Shown piece after piece: positions 20,801 to 28,945 of a stretch of 64,000 nt of DNA. A program made the translations under genes and the position numbers. The notes below the pieces were generated by a model. It did no database searches. It was not told the origin of the DNA and was given only the letters and a program-made list of their open reading frames with translations. Location: the NCBI RefSeq assembly GCF_002906255.1, contig NZ_POTC01000009.1, positions 34,128 to 98,127 on the forward strand, read 5' to 3'. The DNA comes from Novacetimonas maltaceti. Lineage in GTDB: Bacteria > Pseudomonadota > Alphaproteobacteria > Acetobacterales > Acetobacteraceae. The stretch's first letter is position 1. Every line of letters begins with the position of its first letter.

Positions 20801-20929
20801 CAGGCCGGCGCCGGTGCGCTGCGGGTCGTCATCCACCTCCGCCATCCAGCGCGCCGCCAACTGGTCCAGGAAAGGGACGTGATGGGCGATGGTCACGACC
20901 GGGGCCGACGCGGCGGTGGGGTGCGGCAT
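17888..20929 (-). CDS. addB: AddB, double-strand break repair subunit
   Basis: The 1013-residue partner of AddA, with an inactivated helicase-like region and an active C-terminal nuclease. The N-terminus LPSRRAARALTEAFLRR replaces a canonical Walker A, as in alphaproteobacterial AddB. The RecB-type nuclease domain is at residues ~800-960: FVLRGRADRIDRDAEGGLS, then LIDYKTGTLPTR and WQSQLVLEAAMIEAGG. It overlaps the upstream nucleotidyltransferase stop by 1 nt (TGATG) and addA by 4 nt. Confidence 0.95.
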   Translation of the reverse strand: MPHPTAASAPVVTIAHHVPFLDQLAARWMAEVDDDPQRTGAGLILLPSRRAARALTEAFLRRADGRALLLPRIAPIAALDEAALALSGEAALDLPPAVEPLRRLATLTLLVLQGGAAFGDVRTVDQAWPLARALADLMDEAEWAECDLRERLPEAADGDFAEHWGLTLKFLSIVTGVWPSWLEEQGVMNPVARQVALLHAQAAHWRENPLPAGQRLWAAGFSDAVPSTVAVLRTVLDMPGGRLVLTPVDMNMDADTWSALPPGHPQAGTARMLSDLGVARDDLVVWDDLPAGCMAAAPPGRATLLSDALLPAPALGQWLAPAPAPEVQGLSVLHAADQQEEAAAIALILRQAIERPGQSAALVTPDRTLAGRVATELARWGVIADDSAGEGLATTPQATFLRLIVQAVDGGLSPVALLSMLKHPLAACGLSPGNCRASARLLERAVLRGPAPPPGIAGLRAALSRAGQDEHGALADAPDAPQELSAFLDRLERALDPLLSRASGVAEVVDLLSALVESAQALAATDTGDGATRLWSGEEGNALGAHLAELLTWCDVLPAQRVGALDGLLASSLAGVTVHGRRALRGREQVAVHPRVFIWGLLEARLQTAGTIVLGGLVETVWPPATDPGPWMSRPMRTRICLPSPECAIGQAAHDFIACACAAPDVVLSVPGRRQGAPAVAARWLVRLDAYLTGRGARIAEHPALSWLEQLDRPSGPPAPVAPPRPCPPVAMRPRSLSVTEIETWMRDPYAIYARRILGLKRLADLEELADAADYGEIVHDALDRWFTRHPDRWPPGGEAQMVRLFAEVLEEARLRPALAAWWAPRLERIARWCAATESARRAAGVPGTVLTELSGRMELSGFSFGTFVLRGRADRIDRDAEGGLSLIDYKTGTLPTRNSVLRGWQSQLVLEAAMIEAGGFAPEVTGQVRELVYWRLTGGHVPAQVLDIAQGKILSDLIAECRTRLRDRVAEYDNPHMPYLSHPHPGQEPRFADYAHLARVAEWSAAREEDMA

Positions 20930-21699
20930 CAGCCGTGCACCCCGCTTTCGTCATGGTCGGGGTCGAGCGTGCTGCGCAGCGTGGCCTCCGCCGCCGCGAT
21001 ATCCTGCGGGCGCGACAGGTGGAACCACAGCGAATCATGGACGATCATCCCCAGCCGCCCGCGCGCCATCGCCCGGTCCCACAGCAGGTTCAGGCTGAAC
21101 GCCCCGTCCGGCGCACCGTCGAACAGCGCGGGCGAGACGATCTGCACCCCGGTATAGACATAGGGCGTCAGTTCCCCGGCCTTCGGCCTGCGCGGCCTGC
21201 CGTGGGCGTCCACGGCAAAGTCGCCATGCCCGACCTCCCCCACCGCGCGCGTCATCGCACCCAGCAGCAGCATCGCATCCATCTTCGCCGGGTCGAACGC
21301 CGCCGCCAGCCGCCGCAGCGCCGCCTGCGGGCCGTTGAGCCACATCGCATCGCCATTGAGCAGGAAGAACGGCCCCGGCCCGACCTGCCCCGCGCGCAGG
21401 GCGGCGGCGGCGCTGCCCCCCGTCTCCAGCAGTTCGTCCTCGCGCCGCAGGATGGTGCGCGGGCCATCGCCTGCCGCGCGCCGGGCCTCAAGCGCTGCCG
21501 CCACCATGTCGGCATGCCAGTGGGCGTTGACCACCACGCGCCCCACGCCGGCACGGTCCAGCCGGTCAAGCGCATGGCACAGGATCGCCTGTCCCCCGAC
21601 CTTCAGCAGGGGCTTGGGCGTCGTCTCGCTCAGCGGGCGCATCCGCCGTCCCATCCCGGCGGCAAAGATCATCGCCGTTTCGGGCATCTCCACACTCAT
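20929..21699 (-). CDS. Sugar-1-phosphate nucleotidyltransferase (MurU-like)
   Basis: A 256-residue nucleotidyltransferase with the signature IFAAGMGRRMRPLSETTPKP and LLKVGGQAILCHALDRL, then a product-site segment FFLLNGDAMWLNGP. Alphaproteobacterial members in the tsaE-addBA neighbourhood resemble MurU, which makes UDP-MurNAc during cell-wall recycling, or mannose-1-phosphate guanylyltransferases; the sequence alone does not fix the sugar. The ATG at 21699 overlaps the tsaE stop by 4 nt. The aminoglycoside-phosphotransferase-like kinase (AmgK type) usually encoded between tsaE and this gene is absent. Confidence 0.85.
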   Translation of the reverse strand: MSVEMPETAMIFAAGMGRRMRPLSETTPKPLLKVGGQAILCHALDRLDRAGVGRVVVNAHWHADMVAAALEARRAAGDGPRTILRREDELLETGGSAAAALRAGQVGPGPFFLLNGDAMWLNGPQAALRRLAAAFDPAKMDAMLLLGAMTRAVGEVGHGDFAVDAHGRPRRPKAGELTPYVYTGVQIVSPALFDGAPDGAFSLNLLWDRAMARGRLGMIVHDSLWFHLSRPQDIAAAEATLRSTLDPDHDESGVHG

Positions 21700-22235
21700 G
21701 CCTGCTCTCCTGCCTGTTTCGTATCGCCTTCGACCGACCGCGCCACGGCTTCGGCCTGTGCCCCCCACCCGCGCAGGAAGGCGTCGCGCCCGCCATCGGC
21801 GCGCACCTCCAGGTCGACATACCGCGCGCCGGGCGGGGTGAGTTCCCCGAGGCGTTCGGGCCATTCCACCAGCACGATCCCCTCGCACGCGTCATCCCAG
21901 CCCAGTTCGGCCAGGGCGCCCGGCCCATCGAGGCGCCACAGGTCGAAATGCGACACCTCCATTTCCTGCCCCCCCTCGCCCGGCGCGTCATAGGTCTGCA
22001 CCAGGGTATAGGACGGGCTGGGCACCTCCATCGCCGGGTCGTCGCACAGGCAGCGCAGCAGCGCGCGCGCCAGCGTCGTCTTCCCCGCGCCAAGGTCGCC
22101 GCGCAGCAGCACCGCATCGCCCGCGCGCAGCAGTGGCGCCAGCGCCCGGCCCAGCGCCATCGTCGCCGCATCGTCGGGCAGGAGGACGCGCGTCACGCCC
22201 GACGCGGCGCAAGGGGTCGTATCCGTCTGTGTCAT
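21696..22235 (-). CDS. tsaE: TsaE, tRNA threonylcarbamoyladenosine biosynthesis ATPase
   Basis: A 179-residue P-loop ATPase that works with TsaB and TsaD in making t6A at position 37 of ANN-decoding tRNAs. Walker A is GDLGAGKTT (residues ~46-54), then the family motif VPSPSYTLVQTYD and SHFDLWRLDGP. LVEWPERLGELTP near the end is also characteristic. The ATG at 22235 is chosen because the upstream extension is Cys/Arg-rich non-coding-like sequence. It heads the minus-strand block tsaE-nucleotidyltransferase-addB-addA. Confidence 0.94.
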   Translation of the reverse strand: MTQTDTTPCAASGVTRVLLPDDAATMALGRALAPLLRAGDAVLLRGDLGAGKTTLARALLRCLCDDPAMEVPSPSYTLVQTYDAPGEGGQEMEVSHFDLWRLDGPGALAELGWDDACEGIVLVEWPERLGELTPPGARYVDLEVRADGGRDAFLRGWGAQAEAVARSVEGDTKQAGEQA

Positions 22236-22459
22236 GGTGGCATTGTGCGCCCATGACAGGGCCGCAGACAAGGCGAAGCCGCAGGCCCGCGCACCTGTTC
22301 CGCACGCGCACCGTTTCCCCCGCCACATCGGGCGCCACGGCGGACGCGGCGGCGCATTTTCGCGGGGTTTGTGCCGTTTTTGTGGGTTGCGCTGGCGTGC
22401 CATGCAACGCACAACGCAGCAGGACCCTGATACAGACACGGATTGCAGGACAGACAGCA

Positions 22460-23482
22460 ATGACCGACACCGCCAGCCTTTCCACCGATGTCGCCATTAT
22501 CGGCGCGGGCCCTGCCGGCCTGTTCGCCGCATTCGAATGCGCGATGCTCAAGCTGGGCTGCGTGCTGATCGACGCGCTTGACGAAATCGGCGGGCAGTGC
22601 ACCGCGCTGTATCCGGAAAAGCCGATCTATGACATTCCCGCCCACCCCGCCATCGCGGGGGGCGACCTGATCGCGGCACTCGACCGGCAGATCGCGCCGT
22701 TCGACATCCCGCGCCTGCTGGGCCGCCGGGTGGAGGAACTGTCGGGCACGCGCGGGGCGTTCACCCTGCGCACCAGCACGGGCGACACGATTCGCGCCCA
22801 TGCCGTCATCATCGCGGCCGGCGCCGGGGCGTTCGGCCCCAACCGCCCGCCGCTCGAAGGGCTGGAGGCGTTCGAGAAAAGTGGCGCGGTGCGGTATTAC
22901 GTCCGCCGCCGCGCCGATTTCGCCGGAAAGCATGTCCTGATTGCCGGTGGCGGGGATTCGGCCGTGGACTGGGCGCTGTCGCTGCGTGACGTGGCGGGGC
23001 GCGTGTCCATCGTCCATCGCCGCAACCGCTTCCGCGCCGCCCCCGAAAGCCTGCGCCAGATGGACGAGGCCGTGGAGCGCGGCGAGATCGAAAAGCTGGT
23101 CGGCTACCAGCTTCACGGCCTGCACGGGAATGACGGCGTGCTCGACGGCGTGGACCTCATCACCCTTGATGGCGAGGTGCTGCATGTCCCGTGCCAGGCG
23201 CTGCTGCCGTTCTTCGGGCTGGCGACCGACCTTGGCCCCATCGCGCAATGGGGGCTGGACACCGTCCGCGGCACCATCCCGGTCACGCCGTCCACCTGCG
23301 AAAGCAGCATGCCCGGCATCTTCGCCGTAGGGGATGTCGCGTCCTATCCGGGGAAGCTGAAGCTGATCCTGCAGGGCTTCAGCGAATGCGCCATGGCCGC
23401 GCACGCCATCCATCCCATCGTCCATCCCGACACCGCGCTGCATTTCGAGTATTCCACCAGCCGGGGCGTGCCCGCCGCCTGA
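22460..23482 (+). CDS. Ferredoxin--NADP reductase (thioredoxin-reductase-like)
   Basis: A 340-residue flavoprotein of the TrxR-like ferredoxin/flavodoxin-NADP+ reductase group. The FAD dinucleotide fold is DVAIIGAGPAGLFAAFE (from residue ~9) followed by the family marker GGQCTALYPEKPIYDIPA. The NADPH fold is HVLIAGGGDSAVDWAL. The late FAD motif is GIFAVGDVASYPGKLKLI. The CxxC redox pair of true thioredoxin reductases is missing, which supports FNR activity. The ATG at 22460 lies ~225 bp from the divergent tsaE start. It probably supplies reduced ferredoxin/flavodoxin or balances NADPH. Confidence 0.9.
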   Translation: MTDTASLSTDVAIIGAGPAGLFAAFECAMLKLGCVLIDALDEIGGQCTALYPEKPIYDIPAHPAIAGGDLIAALDRQIAPFDIPRLLGRRVEELSGTRGAFTLRTSTGDTIRAHAVIIAAGAGAFGPNRPPLEGLEAFEKSGAVRYYVRRRADFAGKHVLIAGGGDSAVDWALSLRDVAGRVSIVHRRNRFRAAPESLRQMDEAVERGEIEKLVGYQLHGLHGNDGVLDGVDLITLDGEVLHVPCQALLPFFGLATDLGPIAQWGLDTVRGTIPVTPSTCESSMPGIFAVGDVASYPGKLKLILQGFSECAMAAHAIHPIVHPDTALHFEYSTSRGVPAA

Positions 23483-23626
23483 GCACGACTGGCCCACGGC
23501 GCATACATGTTTTGACACATAATGTTATGCCGCCACGCCATGGATCGATCGCGCGGTGCTTGACCCCGTGGGCGCGGGCGATAGCATCGCGCCCGCATCG
23601 TGCAACGTAACAGGAAGGGGCAGCGG

Positions 23627-24883
23627 GTGAAGGTTATTGTTCTGGGCTCGGGCGTGATTGGTGTCACGACCGCATGGTACCTCGCCCGGCAGGGACACGA
23701 GGTCGAGGTGATCGACCGCCAGCCCGCCGCCGCGATGGAAACCTCCTTCGCCAATGCGGGGCAGGTCTCCCCCGGCTATTCCGCGCCATGGGCCGGGCCG
23801 GGCCTGCCGCTGCAGGTCCTGAAATGGATGTGCAGCACCGCCAGCCCCATGATCATCCGCCCGCGCATCGATTTCGCCATGTTCGGCTGGATGATGCAGG
23901 TCCTGCGCAACTGCAACGCCCATGCCTATGACATCAACAAGTCACGCATGCTGCGCGTTGCAACCTACAGCCGCGACTGCCTTGACGCGCTGCGCACCGA
24001 AACCGGCATCACCTATGACGACCGCCAGCGCGGGCTGATCCAGTTGTTCCGCACCGACCGCGACGTCGCCAAGGCACACAAGGACATGCAGGTGCTGTCG
24101 CAGCACGGGGTGGAACACGAACTGCTGACCCCCGACCAGATCGCGCAGTACGAACCCGGCCTGTCGGGATCGCGCCACCTGCTGCGCGCGGGGCTGCGCC
24201 TGCCGGGGGACGAATCGGGGGACGCGCACATGTTCACCCAGCGCCTGGCGCAGAAGGCCGCCGAACTGGGTGTGACGTTCCGGTATGAAACCACAATCCA
24301 GGCGCTCGATGCCTCGGCCGAGGAAATTCTGGGCGTGCGGACATCCGCCGGGCGCATCACGGGCGATGCCTATGTCGTCGCACTCGGCAGTTACGCGCCG
24401 CGCCTTGTCCGTCCGCTGGGGCTGAAGCTGCCGGTCTATCCGGTCAAGGGATATTCGCTGACGCTGCCGGTGACGGATGAAAGCCGCGCGCCGACCTCCA
24501 CCGTCAATGACGACCGCTACAAGGTCGCGATCACGCGGCTGGGCGATCGCATCCGCATCGGCGGCACGGCGGAACTGGCGGGCTACAACACCCGCCTCAG
24601 CCGTGACCGGCGCGCCGGGCTGGAGGAAAGCTTTACCGAACTGTTTGGCGGCGGCGACCTGTCGCAGGCGGTGTACTGGACCGGCCTGCGCCCGAACACG
24701 CCCGACGGGACGCCCGTCATCGGCGGGTCGAAGCGGTTTGGCAGGCTGTGGTTCAATACCGGCCACGGGACGCTGGGATGGACGATGGCCTGCGGGTCGG
24801 GAAAGCTGCTGGCCGACATGATCAGCCAGCGCCCGACCGAAATCCCCAGCCTCGACCTGTCGATCGACCGGTACGCGCAGTAA
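23627..24883 (+). CDS. dadA: D-amino acid dehydrogenase small-subunit type (DadA)
   Basis: A 418-residue FAD-dependent deaminating dehydrogenase that passes electrons from D-amino acids (D-alanine best known) to the respiratory chain. The start is a GTG at 23627 read as Met, preceded by AGGAAGGGG; the product then begins MKVIVLGSGVIGVTTAWYLA, the DadA N-terminus. SFANAGQVSPGYSAPWAGPG and YPVKGYSLTLPV are family motifs. The C-terminal FAD segment is FNTGHGTLGWTMACGSG. It is monocistronic and converges with a small His-rich gene. Confidence 0.94.
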   Translation: MKVIVLGSGVIGVTTAWYLARQGHEVEVIDRQPAAAMETSFANAGQVSPGYSAPWAGPGLPLQVLKWMCSTASPMIIRPRIDFAMFGWMMQVLRNCNAHAYDINKSRMLRVATYSRDCLDALRTETGITYDDRQRGLIQLFRTDRDVAKAHKDMQVLSQHGVEHELLTPDQIAQYEPGLSGSRHLLRAGLRLPGDESGDAHMFTQRLAQKAAELGVTFRYETTIQALDASAEEILGVRTSAGRITGDAYVVALGSYAPRLVRPLGLKLPVYPVKGYSLTLPVTDESRAPTSTVNDDRYKVAITRLGDRIRIGGTAELAGYNTRLSRDRRAGLEESFTELFGGGDLSQAVYWTGLRPNTPDGTPVIGGSKRFGRLWFNTGHGTLGWTMACGSGKLLADMISQRPTEIPSLDLSIDRYAQ

Positions 24884-24907
24884 ACGCCTGCCGGATTACC
24901 GGAGCCA

Positions 24908-24990
24908 TAAAAGTTTTTGGTGAAGCTTTTTCCAAAAAGCTTCGAAGAACGCCGCCTTTTTGGAAAAAGGCGGCACCCAAAAACTTTTAT
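24908..24990 (+). repeat. Family B miniature repeat, copy 1
   Basis: Ends are perfect inverted repeats, ATAAAAGTTTTTGG against CCAAAAACTTTTAT. Inside are two hairpins, AAGCTTTTTCCAAAAAGCTT and CCGCCTTTTTGGAAAAAGGCGG. It starts 25 bp after the dadA stop, between convergent genes. Confidence 0.88.
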
Positions 24991-25023
24991 TCCTTACATT
25001 TACCCATATCCCACGCGGGCAAC

Positions 25024-25058
25024 AAAAAACGGGGCCGGATAAATCCGTGCCCCGTTTT
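25024..25058 (-). terminator. Terminator of the His-rich protein gene (bidirectional)
   Basis: Long stem ACGGGGC...GCCCCGT with an inner CGGAT/ATCCG extension. It has a T-run of six on the minus strand and four on the plus strand. It lies ~55 bp after the minus-strand gene at 25112. Confidence 0.75.
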
Positions 25059-25111
25059 CGTGCGTCATGCAGTCATGGTCCGCCGGCCCTGGGGCCGGCG
25101 TTCATGCAACA

Positions 25112-25375
25112 TTACTGCGCAGCGGCAGGTGCTTCGGCCTCGGCGGCCTTCTTCTTGCCGTGATGCTTGCCACCGTGGTGGTGACCACCATGATGGACCT
25201 TCTTTTCGCCAGCAGCGGCAGCGTCACCAGCAGCGGCGTCAGGCGCATGCTCCGGGCCGGACACTGCCGGGGCGGTCGGCTCGGCGGGGGTGGTCTGCGC
25301 CATCAGGGGGGACGCAACGCCCATCACGGCGACTGCGGACAGGGCGGCCAGGAAACGGCGGGTCGAAACGATCAT
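25112..25375 (-). CDS. Small exported Ala/His/Lys-rich protein
   Basis: 87 residues. The first ~26 form a signal peptide (STRR basic start, FLAALSAVAVMGVAS core, cleavage near LMAQ). The mature chain is Ala/Pro/Glu-rich, with a His/Lys cluster VHHGGHHHGGKHHGKKK at residues ~61-77. Such a cluster could bind divalent metal ions or acidic polymers, but no family function is recognised. The ATG at 25375 is supported by the intact signal peptide. It has its own downstream terminator and lies downstream of, but ~250 bp from, typA on the same strand. Confidence 0.7.
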   Translation of the reverse strand: MIVSTRRFLAALSAVAVMGVASPLMAQTTPAEPTAPAVSGPEHAPDAAAGDAAAAGEKKVHHGGHHHGGKHHGKKKAAEAEAPAAAQ

Positions 25376-25628
25376 GAACTCATATCTCCAACAATCGGGA
25401 CAAAATCCCAATGCCTGCGCCGGACCGGCAACGACACCAGCCCGATTCGACATTCACGGATGTAACACGCACCGCGAGGCCGCGTCTCGAATTAAAAATT
25501 TTAAATTTTCGGAGTGAACCCCATAACTGCCGCATTCCTACCGCAATCACAATGCCGGAAACATTACGAATGGTTGCAGGGAATGCGGGCAGCGATGGTC
25601 AGGCCCGCATTTCCGGTCCGTGGACAGA

Positions 25629-27452
25629 TCAGTCCACGGTGCCCGAACGCTCGCGCTTCTTGCGCTCATGCGGGTCGAGGTAGCGCTTGCGGATACGCAC
25701 GGCCGACGGCGTGACCTCCACCAGCTCATCGTCCTCGATATAGGCGATGGCCTGTTCAAGGTTCATCTTGCGCGGCGGGATCAGCAGCAGGGCCTCGTCC
25801 TTGCCGGCGGCACGGATGTTGGTCAGCTTCTTTTCACGGATCGGGTTCACCTCGAGGTCATTCTCACGCGAATGCTCCCCGATGATCATGCCGACATAGA
25901 CCTTCTCGCCCGCATCGACGAACAGCGTGCCGCGATCCTGCAGCGAGAACAGCGAATACTGCGTCGTCGTGCCATCCTCGGAAGAGATCAGCGAACCGTT
26001 GCGACGCCCGGCGATCGGCCCGACATAGGGCTGGTAGCCGGAGAACAGGCGGTTCATGATGCCCGAACCGCGCGTGTCGGTCAGGAATTCGCCGTGATAG
26101 CCGATCAGCCCGCGCGACGGGATCTGGAACGTCAGGCGCACCTTGCCGCCACCGGACGGCTGCATGTCCTGCATGATGCCCTTGCGCAGGGCCATCTTCT
26201 CGACCACGACGCCGGAATACGGCTCGTCCACGTCGATCAGGACTTCCTCGAACGGCTCCTCGCGCTCGCCGGTTTCCTCGTTCGTGCGGAACAGCACGCG
26301 CGGGCGGCCGATGGTCAGCTCGAAGCCTTCGCGGCGCATCTGCTCGATCAGGACGCCCAGCTGCAGTTCGCCACGGCCCGCAACCTCGAACGCCTCGCTC
26401 TCGGGGCTTTCGGACACGCGGATGGCGATGTTGCCCTCGGTTTCCTTGAACAGGCGGTCGCGGATCTGGCGCGACGTGACCTTCTTGCCTTCACGGCCAC
26501 CCAGCGGGCCGTCATTGAGGCGGAAGGTCATCGACAGCGTCGGCGGGTCGACGGGGGTGGAGGGCAGCGGCTCCTTCACCTCAAGGGCAGCGATGGTTTC
26601 GGGAATCGTCGCTTCCGACAGGCCGGCCACGGCCACGATGTCACCGGCCTCGACCTCCTCCACCGGCACGCGGTCCAGCCCGCGGAAGGACAGCAGCTTC
26701 GTCAGGCGCCCGGTCTCGACCACCGAACCGTCGGGACGCAGCACATGCACCGGCATGTTCATCTTCGCGGTGCCCTGCTCCACGCGCCCGGTCAGCACGC
26801 GGCCAAGGAAGTTGTCGTTCTCCAGGATGGTCGCGACCATCGCGAACGGCGCGTCCTTGTTGACCTTCGGCGGCGGCACATGGCGCAGGATCAGGTCGAA
26901 CAGCGGGGAGAGGTCCTTGCGCGGCCCGTCGATCTCCAGATCCGCCCAGCCCTGACGGCCGGAGGCATAGAGCATCGGGAAGTCCAGCTGCTCGTCATTC
27001 GCGCCGAGGGCCGCGAACAGGTCGAAGATCTCGTTATGCACTTCGTCGGGGCGGGCGTCGCCACGGTCGATCTTGTTGACGACCACGATCGGCTTCAGCC
27101 CGCGCGCCAGCGCCTTGCCGACGACGAACTTCGTCTGCGGCAGCGCGCCTTCGGCGGAATCGACCAACACGACCGCGCCGTCCACCATGCTCAGGATACG
27201 CTCCACCTCGCCGCCGAAGTCGGCATGGCCCGGGGTGTCGATGATGTTGATGCGGGTGTCCTTCCACACGACGGACGTGCACTTCGCCAGGATCGTGATG
27301 CCGCGCTCACGCTCCAGGTCGTTGCTGTCCATCGCACGCTCGGCGACATGCTGGTTGTCGCGGAACGAGCCCGACTGTTTCAGAAGCTGGTCAACCAGCG
27401 TGGTCTTGCCATGATCGACGTGCGCGATGATGGCGATATTACGGATGTCCAT
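25629..27452 (-). CDS. typA: TypA/BipA ribosome-associated GTPase
   Basis: A 607-residue translational GTPase that binds the 70S ribosome and assists ribosome assembly and stress adaptation. G1 is AHVDHGKTTLVD (residue ~10), the effector loop RERGITILAK, G3 DTPGHADFGGEVER and G4 NKIDRGDARPDE. Domains EFG-III and EFG-V and the BipA-specific C-terminus (MNLEQAIAYIEDDELVEVTP) follow. The length is standard. The stop codon sits inside a perfect stem CCGTGGAC-AGATCA-GTCCACGG (25618-25639). Confidence 0.97.
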   Translation of the reverse strand: MDIRNIAIIAHVDHGKTTLVDQLLKQSGSFRDNQHVAERAMDSNDLERERGITILAKCTSVVWKDTRINIIDTPGHADFGGEVERILSMVDGAVVLVDSAEGALPQTKFVVGKALARGLKPIVVVNKIDRGDARPDEVHNEIFDLFAALGANDEQLDFPMLYASGRQGWADLEIDGPRKDLSPLFDLILRHVPPPKVNKDAPFAMVATILENDNFLGRVLTGRVEQGTAKMNMPVHVLRPDGSVVETGRLTKLLSFRGLDRVPVEEVEAGDIVAVAGLSEATIPETIAALEVKEPLPSTPVDPPTLSMTFRLNDGPLGGREGKKVTSRQIRDRLFKETEGNIAIRVSESPESEAFEVAGRGELQLGVLIEQMRREGFELTIGRPRVLFRTNEETGEREEPFEEVLIDVDEPYSGVVVEKMALRKGIMQDMQPSGGGKVRLTFQIPSRGLIGYHGEFLTDTRGSGIMNRLFSGYQPYVGPIAGRRNGSLISSEDGTTTQYSLFSLQDRGTLFVDAGEKVYVGMIIGEHSRENDLEVNPIREKKLTNIRAAGKDEALLLIPPRKMNLEQAIAYIEDDELVEVTPSAVRIRKRYLDPHERKKRERSGTVD

Positions 27453-27655
27453 AACGGTTGTAACCTGACTTTCCTTGCGGGGGCGCCAAGAGGGCGCGCC
27501 GCCCGTGCGGGCAGTTCAGGCCCGAGCGACATGGCGGCATTGTTGGGTGCTGTGGCGTAGATAAAGGGGACTGGCGCGGATTGCACGCGAAACTTCACGT
27601 CCCGCGCGCATCCCGGCGATGAATTCTGCCGCGCGTGCGATCAGAACCCCATGTC

Positions 27656-28663
27656 CTAGCGCATGTTGATCAGTGGCCGCGCGCCATAGTGGGAGATGAC
27701 CTCGGACGCCGCGACACTGCCGAGGCGGCCGCATTCGGCCAGTTCGCGCCCCGATGTCCACCCGGCCAGGAAGCCCGCGGCATAGGCGTCGCCCGCCCCG
27801 GTGGTGTCCACGACCTGCGTGCGCACGCTTTCGATGGCGATCTGCTGGTTGTCCTGCACGATCACGCTGCCCTTCTCGCTGCGGGTCAGGACGGCGAAAT
27901 GCGTGTCGGCCGCGACATGGCGCAGCGCGTCGTCGAATTCCTTGACCTGGTAGAGCGAGAGGATCTCCACCTCGTTGGCGAACAGGATGTCGACATGCCC
28001 GCGCACGAGGTCGAGGAACGCATCGCGATGGCGGTCCACGCAGAACGCGTCCGACAGCGACAGCGCGACGCGGCGGCCCGCCGCATGCGCGATTTCCGCG
28101 GCCCGGCGGAACGCGGCCTGCGCTTCCGGCCGGTCGAACAGGTAGCCTTCCATGTAGGTCACCTTGGACGCCGCCACCACGTCGGGCAGCACGTCGTCCG
28201 GCCCGAACGACACGCACGCGCCAAGGTAGGTGTTCATCGTGCGCTGCCCGTCGGGGGTGACAAGGATCAGGCAGCTTGCGGTCGGCTGCTCCTGCGCCTC
28301 GCGGCCCTTGAGCGGGACGGACGGGAAATACACGCCCGCCGCCTGCATGTCGGCGGCGAAGGCGCGGCCGGTCGCGTCATCGGCCACCTTGCCCAGATAG
28401 GCGACGCGCGCGCCCATGTTCGACGCCACGACGCAGGTATTGGCCGCCGAACCGCCGCCCATTTCCTTTTCACGGCGGATTTCCCGCCCCAGTTCCTGCG
28501 CGCGGATCGCATCGATCAGCATCATGCCGCCCGGCACCATGTCATTGGCCGCAAGGAAGGAGGGTTCGACAGGGGCCAGGATGTCAACGATCGCATTGCC
28601 GATCCCAAGGATATCGAACCTGCATTCCGTGGCCTGTCCCGAATTTTCCGTGTTCTTTTCCAA
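27656..28663 (-). CDS. PfkB-family carbohydrate/adenosine kinase
   Basis: A 335-residue ribokinase/PfkB-fold kinase, closest in appearance to adenosine kinase-like proteins of alphaproteobacteria. The N-terminal motif is FDILGIGNAIVDILAPVEPS, and the first PfkB signature region is GGGSAANTCVVASNMGARVA. The catalytic anion-hole signature is VDTTGAGDAYAAGFLAGW near residue 290. The start is uncertain. I prefer the TTG at 28663, which follows AGAGGGGA at good spacing and puts the conserved start at residue ~17; ATGs at 28696 and 28699 would add 11-12 residues but lack a ribosome-binding site. The substrate could be adenosine, a sugar or a nucleoside. Confidence 0.88.
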   Translation of the reverse strand: MEKNTENSGQATECRFDILGIGNAIVDILAPVEPSFLAANDMVPGGMMLIDAIRAQELGREIRREKEMGGGSAANTCVVASNMGARVAYLGKVADDATGRAFAADMQAAGVYFPSVPLKGREAQEQPTASCLILVTPDGQRTMNTYLGACVSFGPDDVLPDVVAASKVTYMEGYLFDRPEAQAAFRRAAEIAHAAGRRVALSLSDAFCVDRHRDAFLDLVRGHVDILFANEVEILSLYQVKEFDDALRHVAADTHFAVLTRSEKGSVIVQDNQQIAIESVRTQVVDTTGAGDAYAAGFLAGWTSGRELAECGRLGSVAASEVISHYGARPLINMR

Positions 28664-28945
28664 CTGTCCGTCCCCTCTTTGCGCATCGCACGGCATCATC
28701 GCACGAACGTCGCCATGAAATGACCAATATTGCGTATGACTAAGTTGCGCATTCGCTATCACCGGGGCAGGCAAACTGCAATGCCAGCACGTTTTTCACC
28801 ATCGCCACGCGACGTACGCCCTTGTCGCGGGGACATGCGCGCGTATAACCGAAACAAGAGCAGGGACCTGCCTGTCCAGCACGAAAGCGAAGATCGATCC
28901 GGACTATTCCCAGCACCGGATACAGCCAGATGAAGCGGGGTAATA

